From contig JAURLM010000164.1 of NCBI GenBank assembly GCA_030831265.1, positions 1 through 14,730 of the forward strand: a DNA stretch of 14,730 nucleotides, in the 5' to 3' direction. The translations under genes and the position numbers were made by a program. This document shows positions 7,502 to 14,730 of this stretch, piece after piece (the stretch's first letter is position 1; the number at the start of each line of letters is the position of its first letter). Source of the DNA: Chloroflexota bacterium. Lineage in GTDB: Bacteria; Chloroflexota; Dehalococcoidia; Lucifugimonadales; Lucifugimonadaceae. The notes below the pieces were generated by a model that was not told the DNA's origin, did no database searches, and saw only the letters and a list, made by a program, of their open reading frames with translations.

Positions 7502-8353
7502 ATGAACCTCCCGGAGTTTTCGGAGCACATACCGCAGGCCATCGCACTTGACCTCGACGGTACTGCACTCGACTCGTCATCGAGGATGTCTCCGCGCACC
7601 AGTGCCGCCGTAATCAAGCTGCTGAACATGGGGCTGCCTGTGGTGATTGCGACCGCCAGGCCGGAACGGGTAATTCACGTTCTCACGGGTTCCGAAATAG
7701 CGAACCGTGCTTCACTCGTCCATCTCAGTGGGGCGGCAGCACTTGGCCGCGAGCCACTTGCCGGCAGTTACAACTGGGGCATCGATCCTGCCGAGGCTCG
7801 CAGGTGCTGGGACATCGTCTCGTCCAGCCCACTGCAGTCACGAATGACTGTCGAACTTGACGGTAGAAGGTTCGCAGTGAGCCATAAAAGCGATGCCAAC
7901 GAGCTGTGGACATTCAACACAGCAACACCTGACATGATCGTCAGTTTGGATGAGGCACTAACATCAAACCCGGCGAAGGTTTCGGTCAACGGCATCGGGA
8001 ATAACCTCGGCCCAATTGTCGATGAGCTTCGATCAGAACTATCCTCCGAAACATTGGTTGTCCCGGCACTTCACAACTCATTCATCAACATTCACAGCAG
8101 GCGAGCGACAAAGAGTGGTGCAGTGGCAGCACTGCTGGATTCAAAAAACATCTCGCTATCAGATGTCCTTAGCTTCGGTGATGATTACCCGGACGTTGAT
8201 CTCATGCTTAACACTGGATGGCCTGTCGCCGTCGCCAACGCAATTCGGGAAGTCCGGGAAGCGGCACGATTCCAGACGGCAAGCAACGACGATGACGGTG
8301 TAGCGCAAGTTCTTGAAAGATTGATCGCTGCACATGAGCGGTATGGTGGGTAA
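7502..8353 (+). CDS. HAD-superfamily hydrolase, Cof/class IIB type
   Basis: This is probably a cytoplasmic phosphatase acting on a small phosphorylated metabolite. The 283 residues show all four HAD motifs. Motif I is DLDGT (Asp17 nucleophile, Asp19 acid/base), motif II is ATAR with Thr51, motif III is Lys204 (ATKSGA), and motif IV is GDDYPDVDLM (Asp227, Asp228, Asp231). The long insert between motifs II and III is the C2 cap region of Cof-like phosphatases, and overall length is typical. It lies 73 bases after MFS 1, and its last 20 bases overlap the start of MFS 2, so it is probably coupled with that gene. Substrates in this family are broad (sugar phosphates, flavin or pyridoxal phosphates). 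A sugar phosphate would fit the setting, but that is inference. Confidence 0.9.
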   Translation: MNLPEFSEHIPQAIALDLDGTALDSSSRMSPRTSAAVIKLLNMGLPVVIATARPERVIHVLTGSEIANRASLVHLSGAAALGREPLAGSYNWGIDPAEARRCWDIVSSSPLQSRMTVELDGRRFAVSHKSDANELWTFNTATPDMIVSLDEALTSNPAKVSVNGIGNNLGPIVDELRSELSSETLVVPALHNSFINIHSRRATKSGAVAALLDSKNISLSDVLSFGDDYPDVDLMLNTGWPVAVANAIREVREAARFQTASNDDDGVAQVLERLIAAHERYGG

Positions 8354-9578
8354 GAAGGACGAACTGACAACACCGGATAGACACCGCCTGCCAGGAGCAC
8401 TTGCCAGCGGACCGTTCCGGTCATTGCTACTGGCGCAGGGCGTTTTCGACATCGGTATCGCCATGCGGATGGCAGCGCAGTCATGGGTCATCCTCGCACT
8501 AACCGGCTCGCCCCTGTGGGTTGGACTCGCAGCGGGTGCACGCGCCATGCCGGTCATACTCTTCGCAGCCCTATCCGGAGTTCTCGCTGACCGTTTCTCA
8601 CGGCGGCTGATTCTCTTTCTTAGCATGACGTGGATGGCGGGTCTGGTTGCGGCCACGGCACTGATAACTGTGACGGGAAAAGCGGAGGCGTGGCACTACG
8701 TGGCGCTGGCGTTCGGCGTGGGAATCGGAGCTTCATTCCACGGACCTTCTTTCTACGCCATCGTTACCTCAATCATCCCGGCTCGACAACGTGCACGCGC
8801 CAACGGCATGGTTTCATTCGTCGGTACGAGCGGAGAGATGACAGGCCCGCTGATTGCAGGCCTTGTGATCGCCGCATCCGGTGCGAGCACGGTGTTCTGG
8901 ATAGTCAGCATTGGCTACATCAGCGGTGCCCTGCTAATCCTCCGGGTGAAGGAACCTGCAAGGACCAGTCCCATCGGTCACGCGCCAACGACCGAATTGC
9001 ACGAAGGACTCTCATACGCGGCACACACGCAACCGCTCCCCTGGCTTGTTGTGCTGGTGATGCTGCAAAACCTATTTGCCGTTGCGATCTTCCCGCTCAT
9101 GCCGGTTTACGCGGATCAGGTGCTGGATGTCGGAGCACGCGGGTTTGGGTTGATGGGAGGAGCACTTGGAGCAGGGCTGCTGGGCTCGTCCGTAATTGTC
9201 ACCGTATTCGGCACACATCGTCGGCGGGCACTGGTTATGTTCTTCGCAGGCATGTTGTGGGACATAAGCATGATCAGCTTCGCGTTCTCTCGTAGCTTTC
9301 CACTTTCACTGTTCCTGCTATTCACCATGGGCCTGGGCGGAGTTGTCTGGGTCAATGCTGCACTGTCGATCTTCCAGAACGTCTCTTCAGAGGAGATGCG
9401 TGGGCGCGTGATGTCGCTTTACGTGCTTTCGATGGAGATGTTCCCACTCGGCTGGCTGGTAGGCGGGTTACTTGCAGCATGGCTGGGTAATGAAGAAGCC
9501 CTGGTCATTAGCGCCATCTGTGGAACACCTGTCATGGCACTGGCGCTGCTGCTTTCTCCTTCGCTCAGGCGCGCGTAA
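8334..9578 (+). CDS. MFS transporter 2 (MFS_3/EntS-like)
   Basis: This is a second major facilitator transporter of the same family as the gene at 6112, with 414 residues and about 12 membrane helices. Shared marks with its paralogue are QSWVILALTGSPLWVGL, motif A GVLADRFSRR (Asp86-Arg87), and EMRGRVMS followed by PLGWLVGG. The start lies within the HAD gene in a different frame. ATGs at 8334 and 8343 are both possible and neither has a strong ribosome site, so translation probably relies on coupling to the HAD gene. The stop is only four bases from the convergent PIG-L stop, leaving no room for a separate terminator. Export of a metabolite or toxic compound is the usual family role; the substrate is unknown. 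Confidence 0.9.
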   Translation: MSGMVGKKDELTTPDRHRLPGALASGPFRSLLLAQGVFDIGIAMRMAAQSWVILALTGSPLWVGLAAGARAMPVILFAALSGVLADRFSRRLILFLSMTWMAGLVAATALITVTGKAEAWHYVALAFGVGIGASFHGPSFYAIVTSIIPARQRARANGMVSFVGTSGEMTGPLIAGLVIAASGASTVFWIVSIGYISGALLILRVKEPARTSPIGHAPTTELHEGLSYAAHTQPLPWLVVLVMLQNLFAVAIFPLMPVYADQVLDVGARGFGLMGGALGAGLLGSSVIVTVFGTHRRRALVMFFAGMLWDISMISFAFSRSFPLSLFLLFTMGLGGVVWVNAALSIFQNVSSEEMRGRVMSLYVLSMEMFPLGWLVGGLLAAWLGNEEALVISAICGTPVMALALLLSPSLRRA

Positions 9579-9582
9579 CTGC

Positions 9583-10398
9583 TCAGATACCGTCGAACAA
9601 CCACGCTTCGTCACCAGGTTTGGATTCTGGCGGATACACGCGGGTGTACGACGTGTTGCGCAGGAATTCCAGCGTTACGTCAGCAGGCATCCGGTCATAC
9701 GGTGAATCCTGTGAGATATGCGCTGCGAACGCCTGGTTCGCCTGTACTTCATGTACGGACATGTCCATCGTCAGCGTTACCGTTTCATCCGGCACGCCGA
9801 GAACACTGGGATCTACCGCCGCCATTCCGCTATCCGGCTCCGCTACCACCACGCTCTCCCAGAACTTCCTCATCAGTCTTTGCGGAAAAACATAGAAGTA
9901 ATGTTTGGACGGAACCCATCCACGTTGATCTCGTTCGGCATGAATCTGCTGGAACGCGGCGGTAGCACATTCAGTAGCAAAGATATGATCCGGGTGACCG
10001 TAACCACCGCCGGTATCACCCGTTAGCAGCACGTCTGGCCTCACTCGCTCCATCACATCCAGTATGTCCGCGATCACTTTTTCACGAGATTGGCGGATAA
10101 ACGCGTTCGGATCGTCATTCTCCGGTGTCCCGGCCATCCCAGAGTCACGGTAACCCATCAGCAGCGATTCGCTCACACCCATGATTCGCCCGGCAGTTCG
10201 ATACTCTGCTTCCCTCACAGCCGGCAACGTCTCAGGCGTCGCTCCCGATCGTTCCATAATTTCGCCGGCCTCACCTCTCGTTGCACAAAGCGTCACCGTC
10301 TTAATGCCAAGCGAAGCAGCGTGTATCAGTGTTGTCCCGGCTCCAAACGTCTCATCATCCGGGTGCGCTACAACACATAGCAGTGTTCTCTGTTTCAT
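9583..10398 (-). CDS. PIG-L (LmbE) family deacetylase
   Basis: This is a zinc-dependent N-deacetylase of the PIG-L/LmbE family, whose known members remove acetyl groups from N-acetylglucosamine-type substrates (for example MshB and DIM2-like enzymes). The 271 residues start with the Rossmann-like strand TLLCVV and the metal motif AHPDDE (His12, Asp14, Asp15). TRGEAGE is at 41-47, and the second metal motif is GHPDH (His135, with His138). Overall length is normal. It is a single minus-strand gene, convergent with MFS 2 and divergent from enolase 2 across 144 bases. In this setting it may act on an N-acetylated sugar or a conjugated thiol, but neither is shown. The ribosome site before the ATG is weak. 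Confidence 0.93.
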   Translation of the reverse strand: MKQRTLLCVVAHPDDETFGAGTTLIHAASLGIKTVTLCATRGEAGEIMERSGATPETLPAVREAEYRTAGRIMGVSESLLMGYRDSGMAGTPENDDPNAFIRQSREKVIADILDVMERVRPDVLLTGDTGGGYGHPDHIFATECATAAFQQIHAERDQRGWVPSKHYFYVFPQRLMRKFWESVVVAEPDSGMAAVDPSVLGVPDETVTLTMDMSVHEVQANQAFAAHISQDSPYDRMPADVTLEFLRNTSYTRVYPPESKPGDEAWLFDGI

Positions 10399-10542
10399 TC
10401 AGTGACTTTCGGTTCCTTTGCCCTGTTACTGCAGGACAACAATTGTGGTGGCACGGCAAGTGCAACGTGGATAACATCTGCGTCATCGCCAAGTACGGCA
10501 TACATGAAGTCTAAAACACCCCCGGGACTGCACGAGCGAACC

Positions 10543-11685
10543 ATGAAAATAACAAAAGTCACACCGTTGTTCTTGAACCGCTATCTGCTTGTGAAAGTGG
10601 AGACTGACGCAGGTATCTACGGGCTTGGTGAATCGGGTGCATGGGGTTTCCTGGAAGCATCCGGCGCCGCGATAGAGAAATTCGGCAAGTATCTCGTCGG
10701 GCAGGATCCTCTGCGCATTGAGCATCACTGGCAGTACATGTACCGCTTCTCCCACTTCCGCGGCGCCGCAATCATGGGTGCGCTTTCCGCGATCGACATC
10801 GCCCTTTGGGACATCATGGGCAAGCATTTCGACGCTCCGGTACACCAGCTCCTGGGCGGAAAAGTTCGTGACCGTGCCCGCGTCTACTACCACGTATTCG
10901 GTGAGACCAAGGACGAACTGGTGAACGGCATCAAGGACGCAAAGAAGCGCGGTTTTACCGCCGTCGGACACCTGACCCCGTTCCTTGATGAAGATCGGTC
11001 TGTTCCGTACTTCAAGACTCATGCGGACAAGATGGCAGACGCCATCGACACCGTCCGCAGATACCGCGAGGCCGTCGGCAATGAAGTCGATCTGTGTATC
11101 GAGATTCACCGACGCCTGACGCCGACCGAGGCGGTGCAGCTTGGCAACGGTATCGAGCAGTACCACCCGTTCTTCTACGAGGATCCGGTGACGCCAGACA
11201 ACTTTGACGAGATGGCTTACGTCGCCGACAAGATATCGATACCGATCGCCACAGGCGAACGCTTCTCCAGCCCATGGGAATTCGAGATGGCGCTATCTCG
11301 CAACTCGGTGCAGTACGTGCGGCCGGACGTGTGTCTCGTCGGCGGCATCACCGGTGCGCGCAAGGTCGCTGCACTGGCCGAAGCACGACACGTCGGAGTC
11401 GTCCCGCACAACCCGCTTTCACCGGTCAGCACAGCAGCGTGTCTTCAGATAGCGGCCACCGCTCCGAACTTCGCACTGCAGGAGTATCCGATTGGGGAGG
11501 ACAGGCCTCCAAAATCAGACATGGTCACAGGCATCCCGGTGCATGACGGAAAAGGGTTCCTCATTATCTCGGACGCTCCCGGCATTGGCCTGGAACTCAA
11601 AGAAAATGCTGTCGAAAAATGCCCGGAAACCCCGCGCCCGGTCGTCACGCGTATGCACAGGGATGGCAGCATAATCGACCAGTAA
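10543..11685 (+). CDS. Mandelate racemase/muconate lactonizing family protein 2 (galactonate dehydratase-like)
   Basis: This is an enolase-superfamily enzyme closest in motifs to the D-galactonate dehydratase-like group, so probably a cytoplasmic Mg-dependent sugar-acid dehydratase. It has 380 residues: a capping domain with YGLGESG (26-32) and AIDIALWDIMGK (83-94), then a barrel. Metal ligands appear to be Glu187 (IEIHRRLTP), Glu213 (FFYEDPV) and Glu239 (ATGERF). Asp262 (RPDVCLVGG) and His289 (VPHNPLSPVSTAA) form the dyad. The first ligand is Glu, where Asp is commoner. The second strand (AVGHLTPF) carries no lysine, so the catalytic base is probably the histidine alone. The start matches the family N-terminus (MKITKV). 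An in-frame ATG at 10402 would add 47 unlike residues and is rejected. It is followed by the pyrophosphatase gene after 72 bases. Confidence 0.92.
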   Translation: MKITKVTPLFLNRYLLVKVETDAGIYGLGESGAWGFLEASGAAIEKFGKYLVGQDPLRIEHHWQYMYRFSHFRGAAIMGALSAIDIALWDIMGKHFDAPVHQLLGGKVRDRARVYYHVFGETKDELVNGIKDAKKRGFTAVGHLTPFLDEDRSVPYFKTHADKMADAIDTVRRYREAVGNEVDLCIEIHRRLTPTEAVQLGNGIEQYHPFFYEDPVTPDNFDEMAYVADKISIPIATGERFSSPWEFEMALSRNSVQYVRPDVCLVGGITGARKVAALAEARHVGVVPHNPLSPVSTAACLQIAATAPNFALQEYPIGEDRPPKSDMVTGIPVHDGKGFLIISDAPGIGLELKENAVEKCPETPRPVVTRMHRDGSIIDQ

Positions 11686-11757
11686 GCGGTACGCTTTTGT
11701 ATATGGAGTCCGAGCCGATTTTCCTGGCATCGTCAAGCCTGCGGCCGGACAAGACAT

Positions 11758-12291
11758 ATGACTCACCCATGGCACGATCTGCCTGTTGGCCCGAACGTAC
11801 CTGACGAGATAACCGGCGTTGTTGAAATCCCAAAGGGCGGCAAGGTCAAGTACGAACTCGACAAACCTTCCGGCCTGTTGAAAGTAGACCGCGTACTGCA
11901 CTCGTCGGTCGTGTACCCGGCGAACTACGGTTTCGTCCCGCAGACGCTAGGTGATGACGATGATCCGCTGGATGTCCTCGCGCTTATACAGGAGCCTGTT
12001 TTGCCGCTCGCATCCCTGAGGTTGAGGCCTATCGGCATGATGACGATGCTGGACCAGGGTCAGCGTGACGAGAAGATCATCTGCGTCCACCTGGACGATC
12101 CCGAGTACGAGGGATACACGGACATTTCGCAGCTACAACCTCATCGGCTGGCGGAGTTGAGGCGCTTTTTCCAGGACTATAAAGCCCTAGAGAACAAAGA
12201 GGTGCTGGTTCAGGAGTTCCTGGGGCCGGGGCACGCAAAGAAAACCGTGATGGAAGCCGTGGACCTTTACCGAAAAACGTTCACCAGATAG
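11758..12291 (+). CDS. ppa: Inorganic pyrophosphatase, family I
   Basis: This is a soluble cytoplasmic enzyme that splits pyrophosphate to two phosphates and so drives biosynthetic reactions. The 177 residues match the usual bacterial length. The family signature DDDPLDV carries Asp67, Asp69 and Asp72. Other active-site positions known from the E. coli enzyme are visible: Lys31 (KYELDK), Arg45 (VDR), Tyr57 (NYGF), Asp104 and Lys106 (RDEK), and Tyr141-Lys142. It lies 72 bases after enolase 2 on the same strand and may be co-transcribed, though a housekeeping gene in this place need not be linked in function. Its 3' end overlaps the convergent SDR gene by 11 bases. Confidence 0.97.
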   Translation: MTHPWHDLPVGPNVPDEITGVVEIPKGGKVKYELDKPSGLLKVDRVLHSSVVYPANYGFVPQTLGDDDDPLDVLALIQEPVLPLASLRLRPIGMMTMLDQGQRDEKIICVHLDDPEYEGYTDISQLQPHRLAELRRFFQDYKALENKEVLVQEFLGPGHAKKTVMEAVDLYRKTFTR

Positions 12292-13075
12292 ACCAGCCGC
12301 CATCGACAACGATCTCCTGGCCGGTAATCCAGCTTCCGGCATCGGAGGCCAACAAGGCGATGGTCCCTGACAGGTCCTGCGGCACCCCGGTGCGCTGTAG
12401 CGCATTCATCTTACGGAACGTCTCAGCCTGTTCCGGGTCTACCGTTTCCTTAGGTATCTGGCCGGGGCTGACACAGTTGATTGTGATTCCGTACTGGCCG
12501 TACTCGGCGGCGAACGCTCGTGTCAGGTTCAGCACACCGCCCTTTGCGGCAAGATACGGCGGGCCGGAACGCTTGAAGTTCTTGTTGTAGATGCGGATGT
12601 CCATGGCGAGGGTTGCGCCGATGGAGCCGAGGGTGATGATGCTACCGCGCTTTGCAGGGATCATCGCCCTGCCCGCCTCCTGCCCGCTGATATATGTGCT
12701 GGTCAGATTGGCTTCAAGCGTGTCCCGGAACTCTTTGATGCTGGCATCGGGAGGATAGGCCGTGGTGAAAGAGCCTCCCGCGTTGCAGATGAAGGTGTCG
12801 AGGCGTCCATGGTCTGACATGACACGTTCCACAAGTGACCTCACCTGCAATTCGTCCGTGGCGTCGCAACGCAAACCGGTGGCGTCTATGCCCTCGTCCC
12901 GAAGGCTTGATGCGACCTGTTCGCACATCTCCGCCCGGCGTGATGCGAGGTAGACCGATGCGCCAAGCTGTCCGAGCGTTCGGCTCATCTGCGTACCGAG
13001 GTGCGTCCCACCACCGGTGATGATGGCGGTGCGCTCGGTCATGTCAAAGAGTTCAGTTATGTGTTTTGGGTTCAT
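12281..13075 (-). CDS. SDR-family NAD(P)-dependent oxidoreductase
   Basis: This is a short-chain dehydrogenase/reductase, a cytoplasmic enzyme that interconverts a hydroxyl and a carbonyl group with NAD(P). The 264 residues show the Rossmann motif TGGGTHLG (20-27), NAGG (98-101), Asn123, Ser151, Tyr174 and Lys178 (YLAAK), PG after the sixth strand (204-205), and VVDGGW near the end. There are 22 residues between Ser and Tyr, where about 12 are usual; a loop of this kind (ending in PPxY) occurs in some sugar-acid or polyol-type SDRs. The start is uncertain: ATGs at 13090 and 13111 and a GTG at 13126 are in frame. I chose 13075 because MNPKHITELFDMTER fits the family N-terminus. It follows the metallophosphoesterase closely on the same strand. 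The substrate is unknown; a sugar acid or polyol would suit the region. Confidence 0.92.
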   Translation of the reverse strand: MNPKHITELFDMTERTAIITGGGTHLGTQMSRTLGQLGASVYLASRRAEMCEQVASSLRDEGIDATGLRCDATDELQVRSLVERVMSDHGRLDTFICNAGGSFTTAYPPDASIKEFRDTLEANLTSTYISGQEAGRAMIPAKRGSIITLGSIGATLAMDIRIYNKNFKRSGPPYLAAKGGVLNLTRAFAAEYGQYGITINCVSPGQIPKETVDPEQAETFRKMNALQRTGVPQDLSGTIALLASDAGSWITGQEIVVDGGWSIW

Positions 13076-13129
13076 CTTTTTCTCTCGCATTGGCTGGTCA
13101 CCCTGCAGCATGGTCGGTTCTTGCACCGC

Positions 13130-14197
13130 CTATTTATAGAACGCATGCCGCAGTTTCAGCACTCGCTCTGATGGCTCGTAAAAACCCTGCGGAGCGTATT
13201 GATCGGTGTGAAGGTAGCACCGGACCCGTAGTTCGTCGGAGCCCTCGGTGAACGTAAAGAGTCGGCTCATGGGGATCGAATTGCGAACACCGTGATAGCG
13301 GGTCAGCGCTGAAACATTGACGAAATTCACACCCCATTTCGTCTCGACATGTGACCGACCACCCGTGCGGTCATCTGGATGAGTATGCGTATGTGCGCCG
13401 AGCCAGAGGTCGATGGCCGGTTTGCCGGTATTGTTCAGTGCGTCATCGAAAAAACCTTCGATACGACCTGAGTCTGGGACGTTGTCGACGAAATAGATGA
13501 ACGACGAGCCCTGTGGAGCGCCATCCTTCATCCGACCGTGGTAACCGTTGTCACAGCCTTCGTTCAGCCCCGACGCGACGGTCGTTTCTTTGATCATATG
13601 GTGATGGCACGTGATGACAATGCGGTCACGGTTCGCCTCAACCTGCCCTTGCCACCAGTCGAACGTCTCAGCCGAAATCGCCCCCGCCGGATATCCTCCG
13701 CGCTCGCCACGGCCAACAGGCGGTGGTCCGTCGTTGCGGTCTGCCAGCATCAGGAATAGCACATTCCCGACCTCGAACGAGTAGTGCTCCCATGTGCCTG
13801 TAACCGGGTATTTACGCCGAGAGTTTTCTACACCGGAGTATGCTGAACTTTCTCCAGTCGGATCGATCCATTTACGGAACCACCACTGCAGCGGCTCATC
13901 GTGACGCGACGAGTCATGGTTTCCAATGATGTCGTAGAAATCTTCTCGCCTATGGTTCTTCACCGTGGCGTACTGACCGACAACCAGCTCGCCCTCGGCA
14001 TCATCCGGAGGCGTCTGGTTCCCGGAAAAATCACCAAGGTTCACGGCGATGTCCCACTCGAAGCCGGTGGTGGGATCTTCCGACTGCGCTATCGCCTCGG
14101 CAAGGCTCCTGCGGCCGAACCGGATATCTGTCCCGACGTGTGAGTCGGATATTGCCCACAGGTTGAATTCTTTTCCTGGTTTTCCGGACGGACTCAT
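13130..14197 (-). CDS. Calcineurin-like metallophosphoesterase
   Basis: This is a dinuclear-metal phosphoesterase of the calcineurin-like fold. The 355 residues show the full motif set: DSH (Asp18, His20), GDFSG (Asp56), GNHD (Asn93-Asp95), HHH within ITCHHHM (198-200), and GAHTHTH (269 and 271). No signal peptide or membrane segment is visible, so a cytoplasmic location is likely. The substrate is open: phosphodiester, phosphomonoester or nucleotide. The start at 14197 has a GAGG site seven bases upstream. An ATG at 14218 and a TTG at 14227 are in frame but less well placed. It precedes the SDR gene with at most a short gap, so the two probably form an operon. It is divergent from enolase 3. 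Confidence 0.9.
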   Translation of the reverse strand: MSPSGKPGKEFNLWAISDSHVGTDIRFGRRSLAEAIAQSEDPTTGFEWDIAVNLGDFSGNQTPPDDAEGELVVGQYATVKNHRREDFYDIIGNHDSSRHDEPLQWWFRKWIDPTGESSAYSGVENSRRKYPVTGTWEHYSFEVGNVLFLMLADRNDGPPPVGRGERGGYPAGAISAETFDWWQGQVEANRDRIVITCHHHMIKETTVASGLNEGCDNGYHGRMKDGAPQGSSFIYFVDNVPDSGRIEGFFDDALNNTGKPAIDLWLGAHTHTHPDDRTGGRSHVETKWGVNFVNVSALTRYHGVRNSIPMSRLFTFTEGSDELRVRCYLHTDQYAPQGFYEPSERVLKLRHAFYK

Positions 14198-14261
14198 CAA
14201 ATTGCCTCGATCTTTCATTGCTCCCAACGCTCCAGGCGGATTCTGCCACGCATCCCACCTA

Positions 14262-14309
14262 CAGTCAGTGCCACATTGACTGAATACGTGCCGTTGAGAG
14301 TCGTATACT
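14262..14309 (+). promoter_or_regulatory. Possible operator and promoter of the enolase-3 gene
   Basis: Perfect 6-base arms CAGTCA (14262-14267) and TGACTG (14277-14282) are separated by 9 bases and form a 21-base dyad, a size typical of a dimeric repressor site. Downstream, TATACT (14304-14309) matches five of six -10 bases. The TTGACT within the right arm is 22 bases from it, too far for a standard -35, so the promoter is uncertain. The site lies between the divergent metallophosphoesterase and enolase-3 starts and could serve both. Confidence 0.3.
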
Positions 14310-14349
14310 GCCGCCGAACGCTACTTTACCCCTTGGTACCGGAGAGACT

Positions 14350-14730
14350 ATGCCAGCGATAACCGGAGTCGAGTTCAGGCAGTTTTCGGCGCAGCACCAT
14401 AATGCACAGCGCAACTGGCTGATGGTCAAGATCAACACGGATGATCCAAAACTGTTTGGGCTTGGTGATGCCAGCCCGATGCAGGATGAGGAACAGGTCA
14501 AGGGCCTGATCTCGGAATGGGTTGAAAAGTACCTGAAAGGGAAAGACCCGCTCGATTCCGAGGTGCACTGGACAACGATGTATCACGATCCGCACGCACG
14601 AGGCGGCAGACTGGCCAGTACCGCTCTTTCCGGGATCGACATCGCCCTCTGGGATCTGAAGGGCAAGATTCTCCAGAAGCCCGTTTACCAGCTACTTGGT
14701 GGGGCGCACCGCAAAGACATCCGCGTCTAC
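14350..14730 (+). CDS. Mandelate racemase/muconate lactonizing family protein 3 (partial, N-terminal)
   Basis: This is the first 127 residues of a third enolase-superfamily enzyme; the gene runs off the right edge. The visible part is the capping domain: MPAITGVEFRQF, then NWLMVKINTDD, FGLGDASP, and SGIDIALWDLKGK leading to PVYQLLGG. These are standard markers shared with enolase 2 (IDIALWD...GK and QLLGG). The barrel with the metal ligands and catalytic residues is not in the window, so subgroup and activity cannot be judged. GGAG five bases before the ATG supports this start. It is divergent from the metallophosphoesterase-SDR pair. Confidence 0.9.
   Translation, partial: MPAITGVEFRQFSAQHHNAQRNWLMVKINTDDPKLFGLGDASPMQDEEQVKGLISEWVEKYLKGKDPLDSEVHWTTMYHDPHARGGRLASTALSGIDIALWDLKGKILQKPVYQLLGGAHRKDIRVY

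Noticed and set aside
4543..10405. Ten-base string ACTGAATGAA shared by two divergent regions (minus strand near 4550 and at the PIG-L start)
   Set aside because: In one place it includes the start codon, and a chance match of this length between regions of this size is plausible.
10402..10542. N-terminal extension of enolase 2 from an upstream ATG
   Set aside because: The added 47 residues do not resemble the family, whereas MKITKV at 10543 is a typical start.

Overview
This window reads as a catabolic and transport region of a free-living bacterium, most likely a Chloroflexota member of the SAR202 type. Three things suggest this. There are three separate mandelate racemase/muconate lactonizing (enolase-superfamily) genes in under 15 kb, and expansion of this superfamily is a published hallmark of some SAR202 lineages. 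A lipoprotein signal is followed by a long Thr/Pro/Ala-rich linker, a style common in Chloroflexota binding proteins. The base composition is moderate, and there are no phage, IS, CRISPR or tRNA features. The taxonomic call is inference; no marker gene is present.

Layout. Bases 55-4301 (minus strand) hold the membrane part of a peptide/nickel-family ABC importer: a binding lipoprotein, then a DppB-type and a DppC-type permease. Two tandem hairpins follow the binding-protein gene, and a terminator-like hairpin lies at the left edge. No ATPase gene is visible. A 581-bp divergent intergenic region separates this operon from a plus-strand run at 4883-9578: enolase-superfamily gene 1, an MFS transporter, a HAD phosphatase and a second MFS transporter whose start lies inside the HAD gene. 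A convergent PIG-L deacetylase gene (9583-10398) is divergent from enolase-superfamily gene 2 (10543-11685), which is followed by a family I inorganic pyrophosphatase. A minus-strand pair, metallophosphoesterase then SDR oxidoreductase, converges on the pyrophosphatase with an 11-bp overlap. Enolase-superfamily gene 3 starts at 14350, divergent from that pair, and runs off the right edge.

How it may work together (inference). The ABC importer would bring in an organic solute. The enolase-superfamily enzymes would dehydrate or isomerise sugar acids or other carboxylates, and the SDR would oxidise or reduce a hydroxyl or keto intermediate. The PIG-L, HAD and metallophosphoesterase proteins would remove N-acyl or phosphate groups, and the MFS pair would export or exchange products. 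All three enolase-superfamily genes open at a divergent junction, so the region looks like a series of small, separately controlled substrate modules. I see no unambiguous new defence or mobile system. The most unusual points are non-standard active-site residues in enolase genes 1 and 2, the repeated divergent arrangement, and several structured intergenic elements.
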